From NCBI GenBank assembly GCA_021792815.1, contig JAJYTX010000064.1:1-10224 (forward strand): a DNA stretch of 10,224 bases, read 5' to 3'. The stretch is from Pseudomonadota bacterium (GTDB lineage: Bacteria > Pseudomonadota > Gammaproteobacteria > Steroidobacterales > Steroidobacteraceae). Shown here in pieces: positions 1 to 6,452 of this stretch; position 1 is the stretch's first letter; every line of letters starts with the position of its first letter. Made by a program: the position numbers and the translations under genes. The notes beneath the pieces were generated by a model. It saw only the letters and a program-made list of their open reading frames with translations. It did not search any database and was not told where the DNA came from.

Positions 1-1508
1 ACGCGCCCACACCGATGTCGACACCCAGCCTGGCGGTGATCAACTGGAACCGGGTGTTGTTCTATCAGAACGACATCAACTATCACCACTACTACATCAA
101 GGCGAGCATCATCCTGCCGCCAGCCTGGGGCTACGGCACCGCGCTCACCGCGGCCGATCACGTCGGCCAACGCATCGAGTTTGCCGAGGTGCCCCTCACC
201 ATGCTGGTCGACTCGCCGCTCGACATGGGCCGCTATTACAAGAAGGTCCTGCTGTGGCACCAGGGCGACGCGCATCAGTGGCTCGACATGTTCGCCGACC
301 AGCCGCAGGACCTGGACGTGTCGCAGAAGGTGCTCGACGCGTACAAGCGCATGACGCCGGAGGCGCTGGCGCTGTACGGCTCGCGGCACTGGTACAACTA
401 TCATTCGCTGCTGGTGCTGTCGGACAAGATCGGTTTCGAGGGCATCGAGCACCATCAGTCGAGCGATGACCGCGCGCCGGCTGACTTCATGACCAACCCG
501 GACATGCAGCTGCTCGCGGGCGATCTGCTGCCGCACGAGTTCTCACACTCCTGGAACGGCAAGTACCGCCGGCCGTGGGATCTGACCACGCTCAACTACC
601 AGATCCCGCAGCGCACCGACCTGCTGTGGGTGTACGAGGGGATGAACCAGTACCTCGGCGACCTGCTGTCGTTCCGCTGCGGCATCCGCAAGCCGGACGA
701 GTACCCGCAGTACCTGGCGGCGATCTACAGCGAGATGGCGAACGAGCCGGGCCGTGATACCGAGCCGCTGATCGATCTGACCACCGCCGCGCCGTATCTT
801 TACGAGGCGCGCGGCCCATACGCCTCGCTCCGCCGCACGGCCGATGACTTCTACACCGAAGGGGAGCTTCTGTGGCTCGACGTGGACACCATCATCCGCA
901 CCAGGACGCATGACCGGAAGTCGCTCGATACCTTCCTGCACCTGTATTCCGCGCCGGCGCTGACCGGCCCGATCACCAAGACCTACACCCGGGCCGACAT
1001 CGAGCGTCTGCTCAATGAAGTGGTGCCTTATGACTGGCATGCCTTCTTCGAGCGCCACGTGTACCAGGTCGCCAAGCTGCCGCCGACCCAAGAGATCGAG
1101 CGGGCGGGCTGGCGACTGGTGTACACCGCCAAGCCCAACCGGTTCACGCGGGCCGCGGAAGCCACCTTCCATGAGAACCCGCAGTGGCTGACCTACGGCT
1201 TCAACATCGGCAAGGGCGGAGCGCTCAGCGACGTGCGCCAGGGCTCGCCGGCGTGGCAGGCGGGTATGGCGCCGGGGATGAAGATCGAGGCCGTGGACGG
1301 TCAGGCCTATTCGTCCCCGGTGCTGCAGTATGTGATGAAGCAGGCGCAGAAGACCCGGCAGCCGACCACGTTCCTCGTCTCGCAGGACGGCTGGTTCCAC
1401 ACCTACTCGGTCAGCTACTTCGGCGGTCCGCGCTATCCGCACCTGGTGCGGATCAAGGGCAGGCCGAACCTGCTCGCGCGGATCATGGCCGCGCACGCCA
1501 AGCCATAG
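1..1508 (+). CDS. M61-family metallopeptidase with PDZ domain (5'-truncated by window)
   Basis: Zinc aminopeptidase-like protein of the M61 (glycyl aminopeptidase) family. The reading frame is open to the first base of the window, so the true start lies upstream and the ATG at 15 is probably internal; M61 proteins usually run to about 600 residues, and some of the N-terminal beta domain is missing. Numbering from the ATG at 15: the zinc motif HEFSH is at residues 174-178, followed by SWNGKYRRP, typical of M61; the probable third ligand is Glu208 in VYEGMNQYLG. Roughly residues 395-470 form a PDZ-like domain (GFNIGKGG, then the GSPAWQAGM and PGMKIEAVDG stretches), which normally recruits substrates or C-terminal tails. 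Family members are often secreted or periplasmic, but any signal peptide would be outside the window. The family call is firm; the substrate is unknown. Confidence 0.9.
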   Translation, partial: APTPMSTPSLAVINWNRVLFYQNDINYHHYYIKASIILPPAWGYGTALTAADHVGQRIEFAEVPLTMLVDSPLDMGRYYKKVLLWHQGDAHQWLDMFADQPQDLDVSQKVLDAYKRMTPEALALYGSRHWYNYHSLLVLSDKIGFEGIEHHQSSDDRAPADFMTNPDMQLLAGDLLPHEFSHSWNGKYRRPWDLTTLNYQIPQRTDLLWVYEGMNQYLGDLLSFRCGIRKPDEYPQYLAAIYSEMANEPGRDTEPLIDLTTAAPYLYEARGPYASLRRTADDFYTEGELLWLDVDTIIRTRTHDRKSLDTFLHLYSAPALTGPITKTYTRADIERLLNEVVPYDWHAFFERHVYQVAKLPPTQEIERAGWRLVYTAKPNRFTRAAEATFHENPQWLTYGFNIGKGGALSDVRQGSPAWQAGMAPGMKIEAVDGQAYSSPVLQYVMKQAQKTRQPTTFLVSQDGWFHTYSVSYFGGPRYPHLVRIKGRPNLLARIMAAHAKP

Positions 1509-1515
1509 TCTCAGG

Positions 1516-1548
1516 ACCGCGGTCCGGACAGGCTGTGCGGACCGCGGT
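1516..1548. terminator. Strong hairpin in convergent gap, terminator-like
   Basis: An 11-bp perfect inverted repeat, ACCGCGGTCCG (1516-1526) and CGGACCGCGGT (1538-1548), encloses an 11-nt spacer, 8 bp after the stop of the M61 gene. Each arm contains the self-palindrome ACCGCGGT, so GGACCGCGGT also occurs as a direct repeat (1514-1523 and 1539-1548). No T-run follows on either strand, so it is not a textbook Rho-independent terminator. Its place between two convergent genes favours transcript-end or 3'-stabilising function; a paired protein-binding site is the alternative. Confidence 0.45.
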
Positions 1549-1665
1549 TACCCGTGAGGCGTCAATTGCGCGGCACGGCAGGCTGCTCGCGGGAGGGCGC
1601 CGGCCGGTACGCCGGGCGAGCGTCTGCGCCGCTGCCGGTGCGCGCACGCGACAGCCGGGCGGATG

Positions 1666-2019
1666 TCACGGATCGGTGGTGAGCGAGGGCGGGTCGGCGG
1701 CATCAGGATTGACCACGCCGAAGTGCGCCGGTGTCGAGACATAGAACAGACGCAGCTTCTCGCGGTGCAGCAGCTCGAGAAGCTTCTGTCCCTCGTCCGC
1801 TGTCACGATGAATTCCACCTCGACGGTGAGCGTGCCGGCGAGCTCGAAAAAGCGCGCCTCGTGCAGTGTGTGATGGCGGCCGAAGCCGGCCATGGCCTTG
1901 AATGCCGAGCCGCCGCGGATGCCGAGGCGGTTGCCCTGCTCGAGCAGCCACTCCCATGCGAGCCGCCCGTGATGGCGATGGTCTTCGTGTACGTAGAAGC
2001 GGAAGAATGAGCCCTGCAT
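1666..2019 (-). CDS. DUF190 family protein
   Basis: A 117-residue protein matching the DUF190 (UPF0166) family in length and pattern: RFYVHEDHRHHGRLAWEWLL, then GIRGGSAFKAMAGFG, and a C-terminal ferredoxin-like half with VEFIVTADEGQKLLELL. The fold is known to resemble the PII signal-protein ferredoxin-like fold, but no biochemical role is established. Family members are often next to, or fused to, CrcB fluoride exporters; no crcB is visible in this window, so that link cannot be claimed. The start is the first ATG of the frame; its Shine-Dalgarno is weak (AGG about 3 nt upstream). The promoter upstream has near-consensus spacing. It is convergent with the M61 gene and divergent from the YajR-like transporter, so probably monocistronic. 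Confidence 0.85.
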   Translation of the reverse strand: MQGSFFRFYVHEDHRHHGRLAWEWLLEQGNRLGIRGGSAFKAMAGFGRHHTLHEARFFELAGTLTVEVEFIVTADEGQKLLELLHREKLRLFYVSTPAHFGVVNPDAADPPSLTTDP

Positions 2020-2054
2020 GAGCCAGCCTGTCGCCTGAGGAATGTGCTTCGATC

Positions 2055-2083
2055 AGTCTATGCGCGCCTCGGTACCGGTTCAA
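2055..2083 (-). promoter_or_regulatory. Sigma70-type promoter for the DUF190 gene
   Basis: On the minus strand, TTGAAC (2083-2078) and TAGACT (2060-2055) are separated by exactly 17 nt. Transcription would begin near 2048, giving a 5' UTR of about 28 nt before the ATG whose first base is 2019. Both hexamers match consensus at 4 of 6 positions. This is sequence evidence only. Confidence 0.5.
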
Positions 2084-2171
2084 TCGAGACTCGCCCGCAC
2101 AGGCGCCTGATCCACCGGACCGGGCTGACCCTGCCCGGCATTCCGTCGCCCCATCACCCGGCACGGGGGAG

Positions 2172-2186
2172 TACACTACGTGCGCC
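2172..2186 (+). promoter_or_regulatory. Possible -10/discriminator for YajR-like gene
   Basis: TACACT (4 of 6 to TATAAT) is followed by ACGTGCGCC. The same TAnnnT plus GCGCC arrangement precedes the NRAMP-like and fpr genes here. No convincing -35 lies 15-19 nt upstream, so this is only a candidate; it would give a leader of about 160 nt. Confidence 0.25.
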
Positions 2187-2347
2187 GCACCTCACCCTGC
2201 GGGGCGAAACCGGCCTCTCGCTGCGCTGTCCCTGCTCGGCGAGGGCTTGGCGGCGGCTCCGGGTCCGCCCGCTCCTCGCGAGCGCGCGGGGGTCAAGCAC
2301 AGGCTCGCTCAATCGCGGGCCCAACTGAGCTCAATCCAAAACGCCTG

Positions 2348-3712
2348 ATGGAAAAACAAGAACTGCGGGCCGCCGCTTCGCTGGCTTCCGTATTCTCGGT
2401 CCGCATGCTCGGGCTGTTCATGATCTACCCGGTGTTCGCGAGTTTCGCGCGGCACCTGCCGGGGGCAAGCGCCTACACGATCGGACTCGCGCTCGGCATT
2501 TACGGCCTGACTCAAGGCCTGCTGCAGATGCCCTTCGGCATCCTGTCGGACCGCTTCGGGCGCAAGGTGATGATCGTCCTCGGCCTGGCGCTGTTCGGGC
2601 TCGGCAGCGCGGTGGCGGCGAGGGCCCACACCATCGACGGCATGATCTGGGGGCGGGCGCTGCAGGGCGCCGGTGCCGTGGGCTCGGTGATCCTGGCGAC
2701 GGTCGGGGATCTGACATCCGAAGACCATCGGACCCAGGCCATGGCGATGGTCGGCATGACGATCGGGCTGTCGTTCCTGGTGGCCATCGTGGCCGGTCCC
2801 GTGGTGGGCGGATGGATCGGGATCAGCGGCATTTTCTGGCTCATGGCGGCGCTGGCGGTGCTCGGTATCGCGATCACGCTGTTCATCGTGCCGGCGCCGC
2901 GGCAGCTGAGCGTGCACCGCGACGCCGAGGCGGTGCCGGCGCTGCTCGGCGCGACGCTGCGCAATCCCGAGCTGTTGCGCCTGGATTTCGGTATTTTCGC
3001 GCTGCACGCCATGCTGACGGCGAGCTTCCTGGTGGTGCCGGTGCTGCTGGCCGGCACTCTCGGGATGCACGCCGGCGCCGAGTGGCGCGTGTACCTGCCG
3101 GTGCTGTTGGTGTCGGTGGCGGTGATGGTGCCGGTGATCATCGTGGCCGAGCGCCTGCGGCGCATGAAGGCGGTGCTCGTGGCCGCGGTCGCGGCGCTGG
3201 CGGCCAGCCAGTTCATGCTCGCCGCGGGCGGTCAGGACAAGTGGGTGCTGCTCTCGGCGGTGACGGTGTTTTTCGCGGGGTTCAATGTGATGGAAGCGAG
3301 CCTGCCGTCGCTCGTCACCAAGATCGCACCGGCCGCTTCCAAGGGCACGGCGACCGGCGTGTACTCGAGCTCGCAGTTTCTCGGCATTTTCGTCGGCGGC
3401 GTAGCCGGTGGCTGGATCCATCAGCGCTTCGGCGCCGCGGCGGTCTTCGAATGCGCCGGTGCCGTGGCGCTGCTATGGCTGCTGATCGCCTCCACCATGC
3501 GCCGCCCGAGCTATCTCGCCTCGCGTATCTTGCGCATCGGCTCCGTCGTCGATGGCGAGCGGCTGTCGGCGCAACTGCTGCAGGTGCCCGGCGTGGCTGA
3601 GGCGGTGGTGGTTCCGGAAGAAGGTGTCGCATACCTCAAGGTGGACTCGAAGCGCTTCGACAGGAAGCAGGCCGAGACGGTGGCGGGCGCAGTCCCCGAG
3701 CCCGCTTCCTGA
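2348..3712 (+). CDS. MFS transporter with C-terminal YAM-like domain (YajR type)
   Basis: A 454-residue inner-membrane major facilitator protein, most like the YajR proton-driven efflux family. The ATG at 2348 (MEKQELRAAA) starts just before the first membrane helix (about residues 12-32). Motif A, GILSDRFGRK, is at residues 64-73 in the TM2-TM3 loop. Twelve hydrophobic segments follow to about residue 385. Residues about 388-454 form a soluble tail rich in alternating strands and helices (RILRIGSVV, VPGVAEAVVVPEEGVAYLKV), corresponding to the ferredoxin-like YAM domain of E. coli YajR. Substrate unknown; drug or metabolite export is the family inference. No clear Shine-Dalgarno precedes the ATG, so the start rests on protein similarity; the frame stays open upstream to 2180 but with low-complexity residues. 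Flanked by long gaps, hence probably a single-gene unit. Confidence 0.88.
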   Translation: MEKQELRAAASLASVFSVRMLGLFMIYPVFASFARHLPGASAYTIGLALGIYGLTQGLLQMPFGILSDRFGRKVMIVLGLALFGLGSAVAARAHTIDGMIWGRALQGAGAVGSVILATVGDLTSEDHRTQAMAMVGMTIGLSFLVAIVAGPVVGGWIGISGIFWLMAALAVLGIAITLFIVPAPRQLSVHRDAEAVPALLGATLRNPELLRLDFGIFALHAMLTASFLVVPVLLAGTLGMHAGAEWRVYLPVLLVSVAVMVPVIIVAERLRRMKAVLVAAVAALAASQFMLAAGGQDKWVLLSAVTVFFAGFNVMEASLPSLVTKIAPAASKGTATGVYSSSQFLGIFVGGVAGGWIHQRFGAAAVFECAGAVALLWLLIASTMRRPSYLASRILRIGSVVDGERLSAQLLQVPGVAEAVVVPEEGVAYLKVDSKRFDRKQAETVAGAVPEPAS

Positions 3713-3720
3713 GGGAACCG

Positions 3721-3742
3721 CCCGGCCCGAAACCGGGTTTCG
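3721..3742 (+). terminator. Weak terminator-like hairpin after YajR-like gene
   Basis: CCCGG (3721-3725) pairs with CCGGG (3733-3737) around a 7-nt loop and is followed by TTT, 8 nt after the stop codon. An overlapping alternative pairs CGAAAC (3728-3733) with GTTTCG (3737-3742). The stem is short and the T-run only three bases, so intrinsic termination would be weak. Confidence 0.3.
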
Positions 3743-3863
3743 CCGCGGGCGGCCTGCGGGCGTGGCCCGGCTGTCAGGGCTGGCATCGCGAACCACGGTC
3801 CGGCCCATCGCGACGGCGACGCACCGCCGCGGACCCGCTCAACACCGATGTTGGCCGGATCTG

Positions 3864-3903
3864 GTGACAGATCACTTGACTTGAGCGCGCCGGCGCCTAA
3901 GAT
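3864..3903 (+). promoter_or_regulatory. Sigma70-type promoter for the NRAMP-like gene
   Basis: TTGACT (3876-3881, 5 of 6 to consensus) and TAAGAT (3898-3903, 4 of 6) are spaced by 16 nt, followed by a GC-rich discriminator (GCGCGCC). Transcription would start near 3910, about 255 nt before the ATG at 4165. Immediately upstream of the -35, GTGA-CAGA-TCAC (3864-3875) is a short dyad that could be a regulator site; no specific regulator is recognised. Confidence 0.6.
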
Positions 3904-3909
3904 GCGCGC

Positions 3910-4164
3910 CATCGCACCCACCCGGACACTCAATGGACCCTGGACCCAGTAGCCGCTTCGTCGCTGACTGATCAGCGAGACGCCTCCTGGCCGAGGGTTC
4001 CTGCCTCCGCCTCGTCACCGTCTCGCAATCCCAGTGGGACGGTGCCTGCCGCGCGGCGACAGCCGCGGGCAGACCGGCCGAGCCGGTCAAAAGCATCCTC
4101 CAGAAGCGTTCGCATTGGCGCCGCCGTACCCCGGCGGCGCCCGACGTTGATCGAGGTAATGCCC
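3910..4164 (+). promoter_or_regulatory. Structured 5' leader with mutually exclusive hairpins, candidate riboswitch/attenuator
   Basis: The untranslated leader of the NRAMP-like gene contains at least five GC-rich inverted repeats. H1: TCGCTGA 3961-3967 / TCAGCGA 3972-3978, loop CTGA. H2: CACCGTC 4016-4022 / GACGGTG 4038-4044. H3: 4046-4057 / 4062-4072, 11 bp with one bulged G (4051), loop GACA. H4: ACCGGC 4073-4078 / GCCGGT 4082-4087. H5: GGCGCCGCCG 4117-4126 / CGGCGGCGCC 4132-4141, loop TACCC. A further pairing, GCGAGACG 3975-3982 with CGTCTCGC 4019-4026, shares bases with both H1 and H2 and so excludes them. CCTCG (4010-4014) is complementary to the CGAGG overlapping the Shine-Dalgarno (4152-4156) and also to CGAGG at 3992-3996. 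No T-run follows H5. I do not recognise the yybP-ykoY (manganese) or M-box (magnesium) consensus. Function is inference from layout. Confidence 0.5.
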
Positions 4165-5796
4165 ATGTCTTATTCAGACGCTCATGGCGCGCAGGCCGGT
4201 GTCGTCCTCGAGGAGGAAGCGCACGCTGGCGATATCCATGGCGCGTTCGGCAGCATCCGCCGGAGCGACCTTGCCGCGCGCACCGGTTGGGGCGCCCGGC
4301 TGCGCACGCTGCTGGCAATCCTGGGGCCGGGCCTCATCGTCATGGTGGGCGACAACGATGCGGGCGCGTTTGGTACCTATGCGCAGGCGGGGCAGAATTA
4401 CGGCACGAAGCTGCTGTGGACGCTGCTGCTGCTGGTGCCCGTGCTCTACGTCAACCAGGAGATGGTCCTGCGGCTGGGCTCGGTGACCCGCGTGGGTCAT
4501 GCACGGCTCATCCTGAAACGCTTCGGACGATTCTGGGGCGCCTTCAGCGTCATCGATCTTCTGCTGCTCAATGCGCTCACCATCGTCACCGAATTCATCG
4601 GCATCAGTCTGGCGCTCGGCTATCTCGGTCTGTCGCGTCCCCTCGGCGTGCTGGCCGCGGCCGTGGTCATCGTCGCCGCGGCGGGCACCGGAGATTTCCG
4701 GCGCTTCGAGCGCTTTTCGATGCTGCTGGTGTTCGCGAGCCTGCTGCTCGTGCCGCTGTTTCTCTGGGTTCATCCCCCGATGGCGCAGGTCGCCCATGAC
4801 CTGCTCGTGCCGCAGCTGCCGCAGGGGCGCCTCAGCGACATCATGCTGCTCATCATCGCCATCGTCGGCACGACCGTCGCGCCGTGGCAACTCTTTTTCC
4901 AGCAGAGCTACGTCATCGACAAGCGCATCACGACCCGTTTTGTCAACTATGAGCGGCTAGACCTGGTGCTCGGAATCGTCCTGGTGGTGATCGGAGCGGT
5001 GGCCATGATCGCCTTCACCGCGGCGACGTTCGCCGGCCGCCCGCAGTTCGGCGCCTTCCAGAACGCGGCAGCGGTGGCCGCCGGCCTCGGCCGGTATGTC
5101 GGTCACGCCGCCGGGGTGTGTTTCGCGGTGGCGTTGATCGATGCCAGCATCATCGGCGCAATGGCGGTGTCGCTCTCGACGGCCTACGCGGTCGGTGACG
5201 TGCTGGCGCTGCGGCACTCGCTGCATGCCCGGCCGAAGGAGGCCAAGGCGTTCTACGTGATCTACGCGGGACTGATCGGGCTGTCGGCGGTGCTGGTGCT
5301 CACCCCGGGCACGCCTCTGGGGCTGCTCACCAACGCGGTGCAGACCCTGGCGGGCGTGCTGCTGCCGAGTGCCACGGTCTTCCTGCTGCTGCTGTGCAAC
5401 GACGAGGAAGTGCTCGGTCCCTGGGTCAACGGTCCCTGGCTCAACCTGTTCACCGGGCTGGTGATCGGGGTGCTGCTGCTGCTGTCGCTGATCCTCACCG
5501 CGGCGGTGCTGTGGCCCGGCATCAGTGCCCACTGGATGGTGACGGTGCTGCTGGGGGGCGCGGCGGCCGGACTCGTGGCCGCCATGCCGCCGTTCATCAA
5601 AGCGCTGCGCGCACCCGTGCGGCGGTTCGCTCCGGGCGTACGCGAGTCCTGGCAGATGCCGGCGCTCGGCTCTCTCGGGCGGGTGCGCATGACGCCGCTC
5701 ACGCGCCTGGCGATGGTGGCGCTGCGCGGTTACCTCGTCATTGCCGGCGGACTGGTCCTGGTGCGCATCCTGACGTTGACGGGACTGCATCTGTGA
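4165..5796 (+). CDS. Divergent NRAMP-family (SLC11-like) divalent metal transporter
   Basis: A 543-residue inner-membrane transporter with the NRAMP fold. After a hydrophilic N-terminus of about 45 residues comes GPGLIVMVGDNDAGAFGTYAQ (54-74), the TM1 unwound segment. Classical NRAMPs have DPGN here; this protein has D65-A-G-A. In TM6 the classical MPH is replaced by A239-P240-W241, so the metal-coordinating methionine is lost. Loss of that methionine is a mark of the NRAMP-related magnesium transporters (NRMT), so Mg2+ and/or Mn2+ is a more likely substrate than Fe2+; this is inference. Later hydrophobic segments complete 11-12 helices, ending at GLHL. Start: ATG 4165 lies 8 nt after GAGG (4153-4156); the ATG at 4159 is only 2 nt from it, and a more upstream start would translate the hairpin-rich leader into low-complexity residues. 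It has its own promoter and a structured leader. Confidence 0.88.
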   Translation: MSYSDAHGAQAGVVLEEEAHAGDIHGAFGSIRRSDLAARTGWGARLRTLLAILGPGLIVMVGDNDAGAFGTYAQAGQNYGTKLLWTLLLLVPVLYVNQEMVLRLGSVTRVGHARLILKRFGRFWGAFSVIDLLLLNALTIVTEFIGISLALGYLGLSRPLGVLAAAVVIVAAAGTGDFRRFERFSMLLVFASLLLVPLFLWVHPPMAQVAHDLLVPQLPQGRLSDIMLLIIAIVGTTVAPWQLFFQQSYVIDKRITTRFVNYERLDLVLGIVLVVIGAVAMIAFTAATFAGRPQFGAFQNAAAVAAGLGRYVGHAAGVCFAVALIDASIIGAMAVSLSTAYAVGDVLALRHSLHARPKEAKAFYVIYAGLIGLSAVLVLTPGTPLGLLTNAVQTLAGVLLPSATVFLLLLCNDEEVLGPWVNGPWLNLFTGLVIGVLLLLSLILTAAVLWPGISAHWMVTVLLGGAAAGLVAAMPPFIKALRAPVRRFAPGVRESWQMPALGSLGRVRMTPLTRLAMVALRGYLVIAGGLVLVRILTLTGLHL

Positions 5797-5804
5797 GGCC
5801 GTGG

Positions 5805-5819
5805 TAGGCTTGCGCCGCC
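5805..5819 (+). promoter_or_regulatory. Possible -10/discriminator for the CHI-like gene
   Basis: TAGGCT (5805-5810) followed by TGCGCCGCC resembles the promoter elements seen before other genes in the window. A TTGACG at 5776-5781 is 23 nt away, too far for a normal sigma70 spacer. Read-through from the NRAMP-like gene, which ends at 5796, is the alternative way to transcribe the downstream gene. Confidence 0.2.
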
Positions 5820-5849
5820 GACCGCTGCGCGGGCGGCGAAGGGAGCGCG

Positions 5850-6428
5850 ATGAAAATGCGTGGGTGCTGGGCCGCTCTGGCCGCGGCGCTGATTCTCCCG
5901 CTCGGCGCCGCCCGGGCGCGCGAGTGCGACGGCGTGTCGTTTCCCGAGCACCTCAGTGCGCAGGGTCAGGCCCTCACGCTGAACGGATTGGGGATCCGCA
6001 AGGCCACTTTTTTCAGGATCAAGGTGTATGTCGGGGCGTTGTACCTGGCGCACCCCTCGCGGGATGCCTCGGCCATCCTGCGCGCCAGCGAACCCAGCGA
6101 GATCATGCTGCACTTCTTGTGGAGTGTCAGCGCCAGCCGGTTGCGCGATGCCTGGAACGACGGGTTCGCCAAGAGCGCCCCGGCCGAGCGGGCGCAGCTG
6201 CGCAGCCGCCTCGCGCAGTTCGACCGCTGGATGGTGGGCGTAAAATCCGGCCAGAGCATGGCGTTCGTGCACGTCCCGGGGAAGGGGATTACGTATCTGC
6301 TCGACGGTGTGCCGCGGGGTACCGTCGCGGGCGATGACTTTGCCAGAGCCTTTCTCGGGATCTGGCTGGGGCCGAGACCCCCTGGACGGCAGCTCAAGGC
6401 GGGGCTGCTCGGGGGAACCTGCGAATAG
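5850..6428 (+). CDS. Secreted chalcone-isomerase-like (CHI-like) protein
   Basis: A 192-residue exported protein of the bacterial chalcone isomerase-like family. A signal peptide is visible: a KMRGCW n-region, a hydrophobic stretch to about residue 19, and an Ala-rich cleavage site near residues 22-25 (ARARE). The mature part shows the family pattern: LNGLGIRKATFFRIKVYVGA then LYLAHPS, a helix with SRLRDAWNDGF, and the C-terminal run VPGKGITYLLDGVPRG ending in a helix that carries AFLGIWLG. Plant chalcone isomerases make flavonoids, but bacterial periplasmic relatives generally lack the plant active site and their role is unknown (fatty-acid binding has been proposed for the fold), so no enzymatic claim is made. 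GGGAG (5841-5845) lies 4 nt before the chosen ATG; a second ATG at 5856 is 10 nt away and possible. It starts 53 nt after the NRAMP-like gene, so co-transcription is possible. Confidence 0.85.
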   Translation: MKMRGCWAALAAALILPLGAARARECDGVSFPEHLSAQGQALTLNGLGIRKATFFRIKVYVGALYLAHPSRDASAILRASEPSEIMLHFLWSVSASRLRDAWNDGFAKSAPAERAQLRSRLAQFDRWMVGVKSGQSMAFVHVPGKGITYLLDGVPRGTVAGDDFARAFLGIWLGPRPPGRQLKAGLLGGTCE

Positions 6429-6452
6429 CGCGAGCTCAGGCGGCGCTTGGGC

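Larger units (their letters stand above)
2020..2347. other. Divergent intergenic region between DUF190 and YajR-like genes
   Basis: No gene can be supported in these 328 bases. The left part holds the DUF190 promoter (2055-2083). The right part holds a TACACT box at 2172-2177 followed by ACGTGCGCC, a possible -10 with GC-rich discriminator for the transporter, but with no recognisable -35 at the right distance. The frame of the downstream transporter is open back to a GTG at 2180, but the extra 56 residues are low-complexity Arg/Ala/Gly/Ser and do not look like part of an MFS protein. A short imperfect stem, CGCTC/GAGCG with a 5-nt loop, lies near 2269-2285. Confidence 0.5.

Noticed and set aside
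2076..2092. GGTTCAATCGAGAC resembling a tRNA T-loop
   Set aside because: The flanking bases do not form the T-stem and no acceptor or anticodon arm is found; it contains the -35 of the DUF190 promoter instead.
2180..2347. N-terminal extension of the YajR-like protein from a GTG at 2180
   Set aside because: The extra 56 residues are low-complexity and would precede TM1 by an unusual distance; the ATG at 2348 fits the family.
2309..3421. 370-codon minus-strand open frame opposite the YajR-like gene
   Set aside because: His/Arg/Gln-rich shadow frame; the plus strand has clear MFS motifs.
3934..3947. Tandem TGGACCC x2 in the NRAMP-like leader
   Set aside because: Only two 7-bp copies; too short to call an iteron or functional repeat.
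4042..4164. N-terminal extension of the NRAMP-like protein from a GTG at 4042
   Set aside because: Residues are Arg/Pro/Ser-rich and coincide with stable hairpins; the ATG at 4165 has a well-spaced GAGG.
3910..4164. Known yybP-ykoY or M-box riboswitch
   Set aside because: I could not match the conserved loop sequences of either class by eye; a covariance-model search would decide.
5776..5810. TTGACG ... TAGGCT as a full promoter for the CHI-like gene
   Set aside because: The spacer is 23 nt, outside the usual 15-19 nt range; only the -10-like box is kept, at low confidence.
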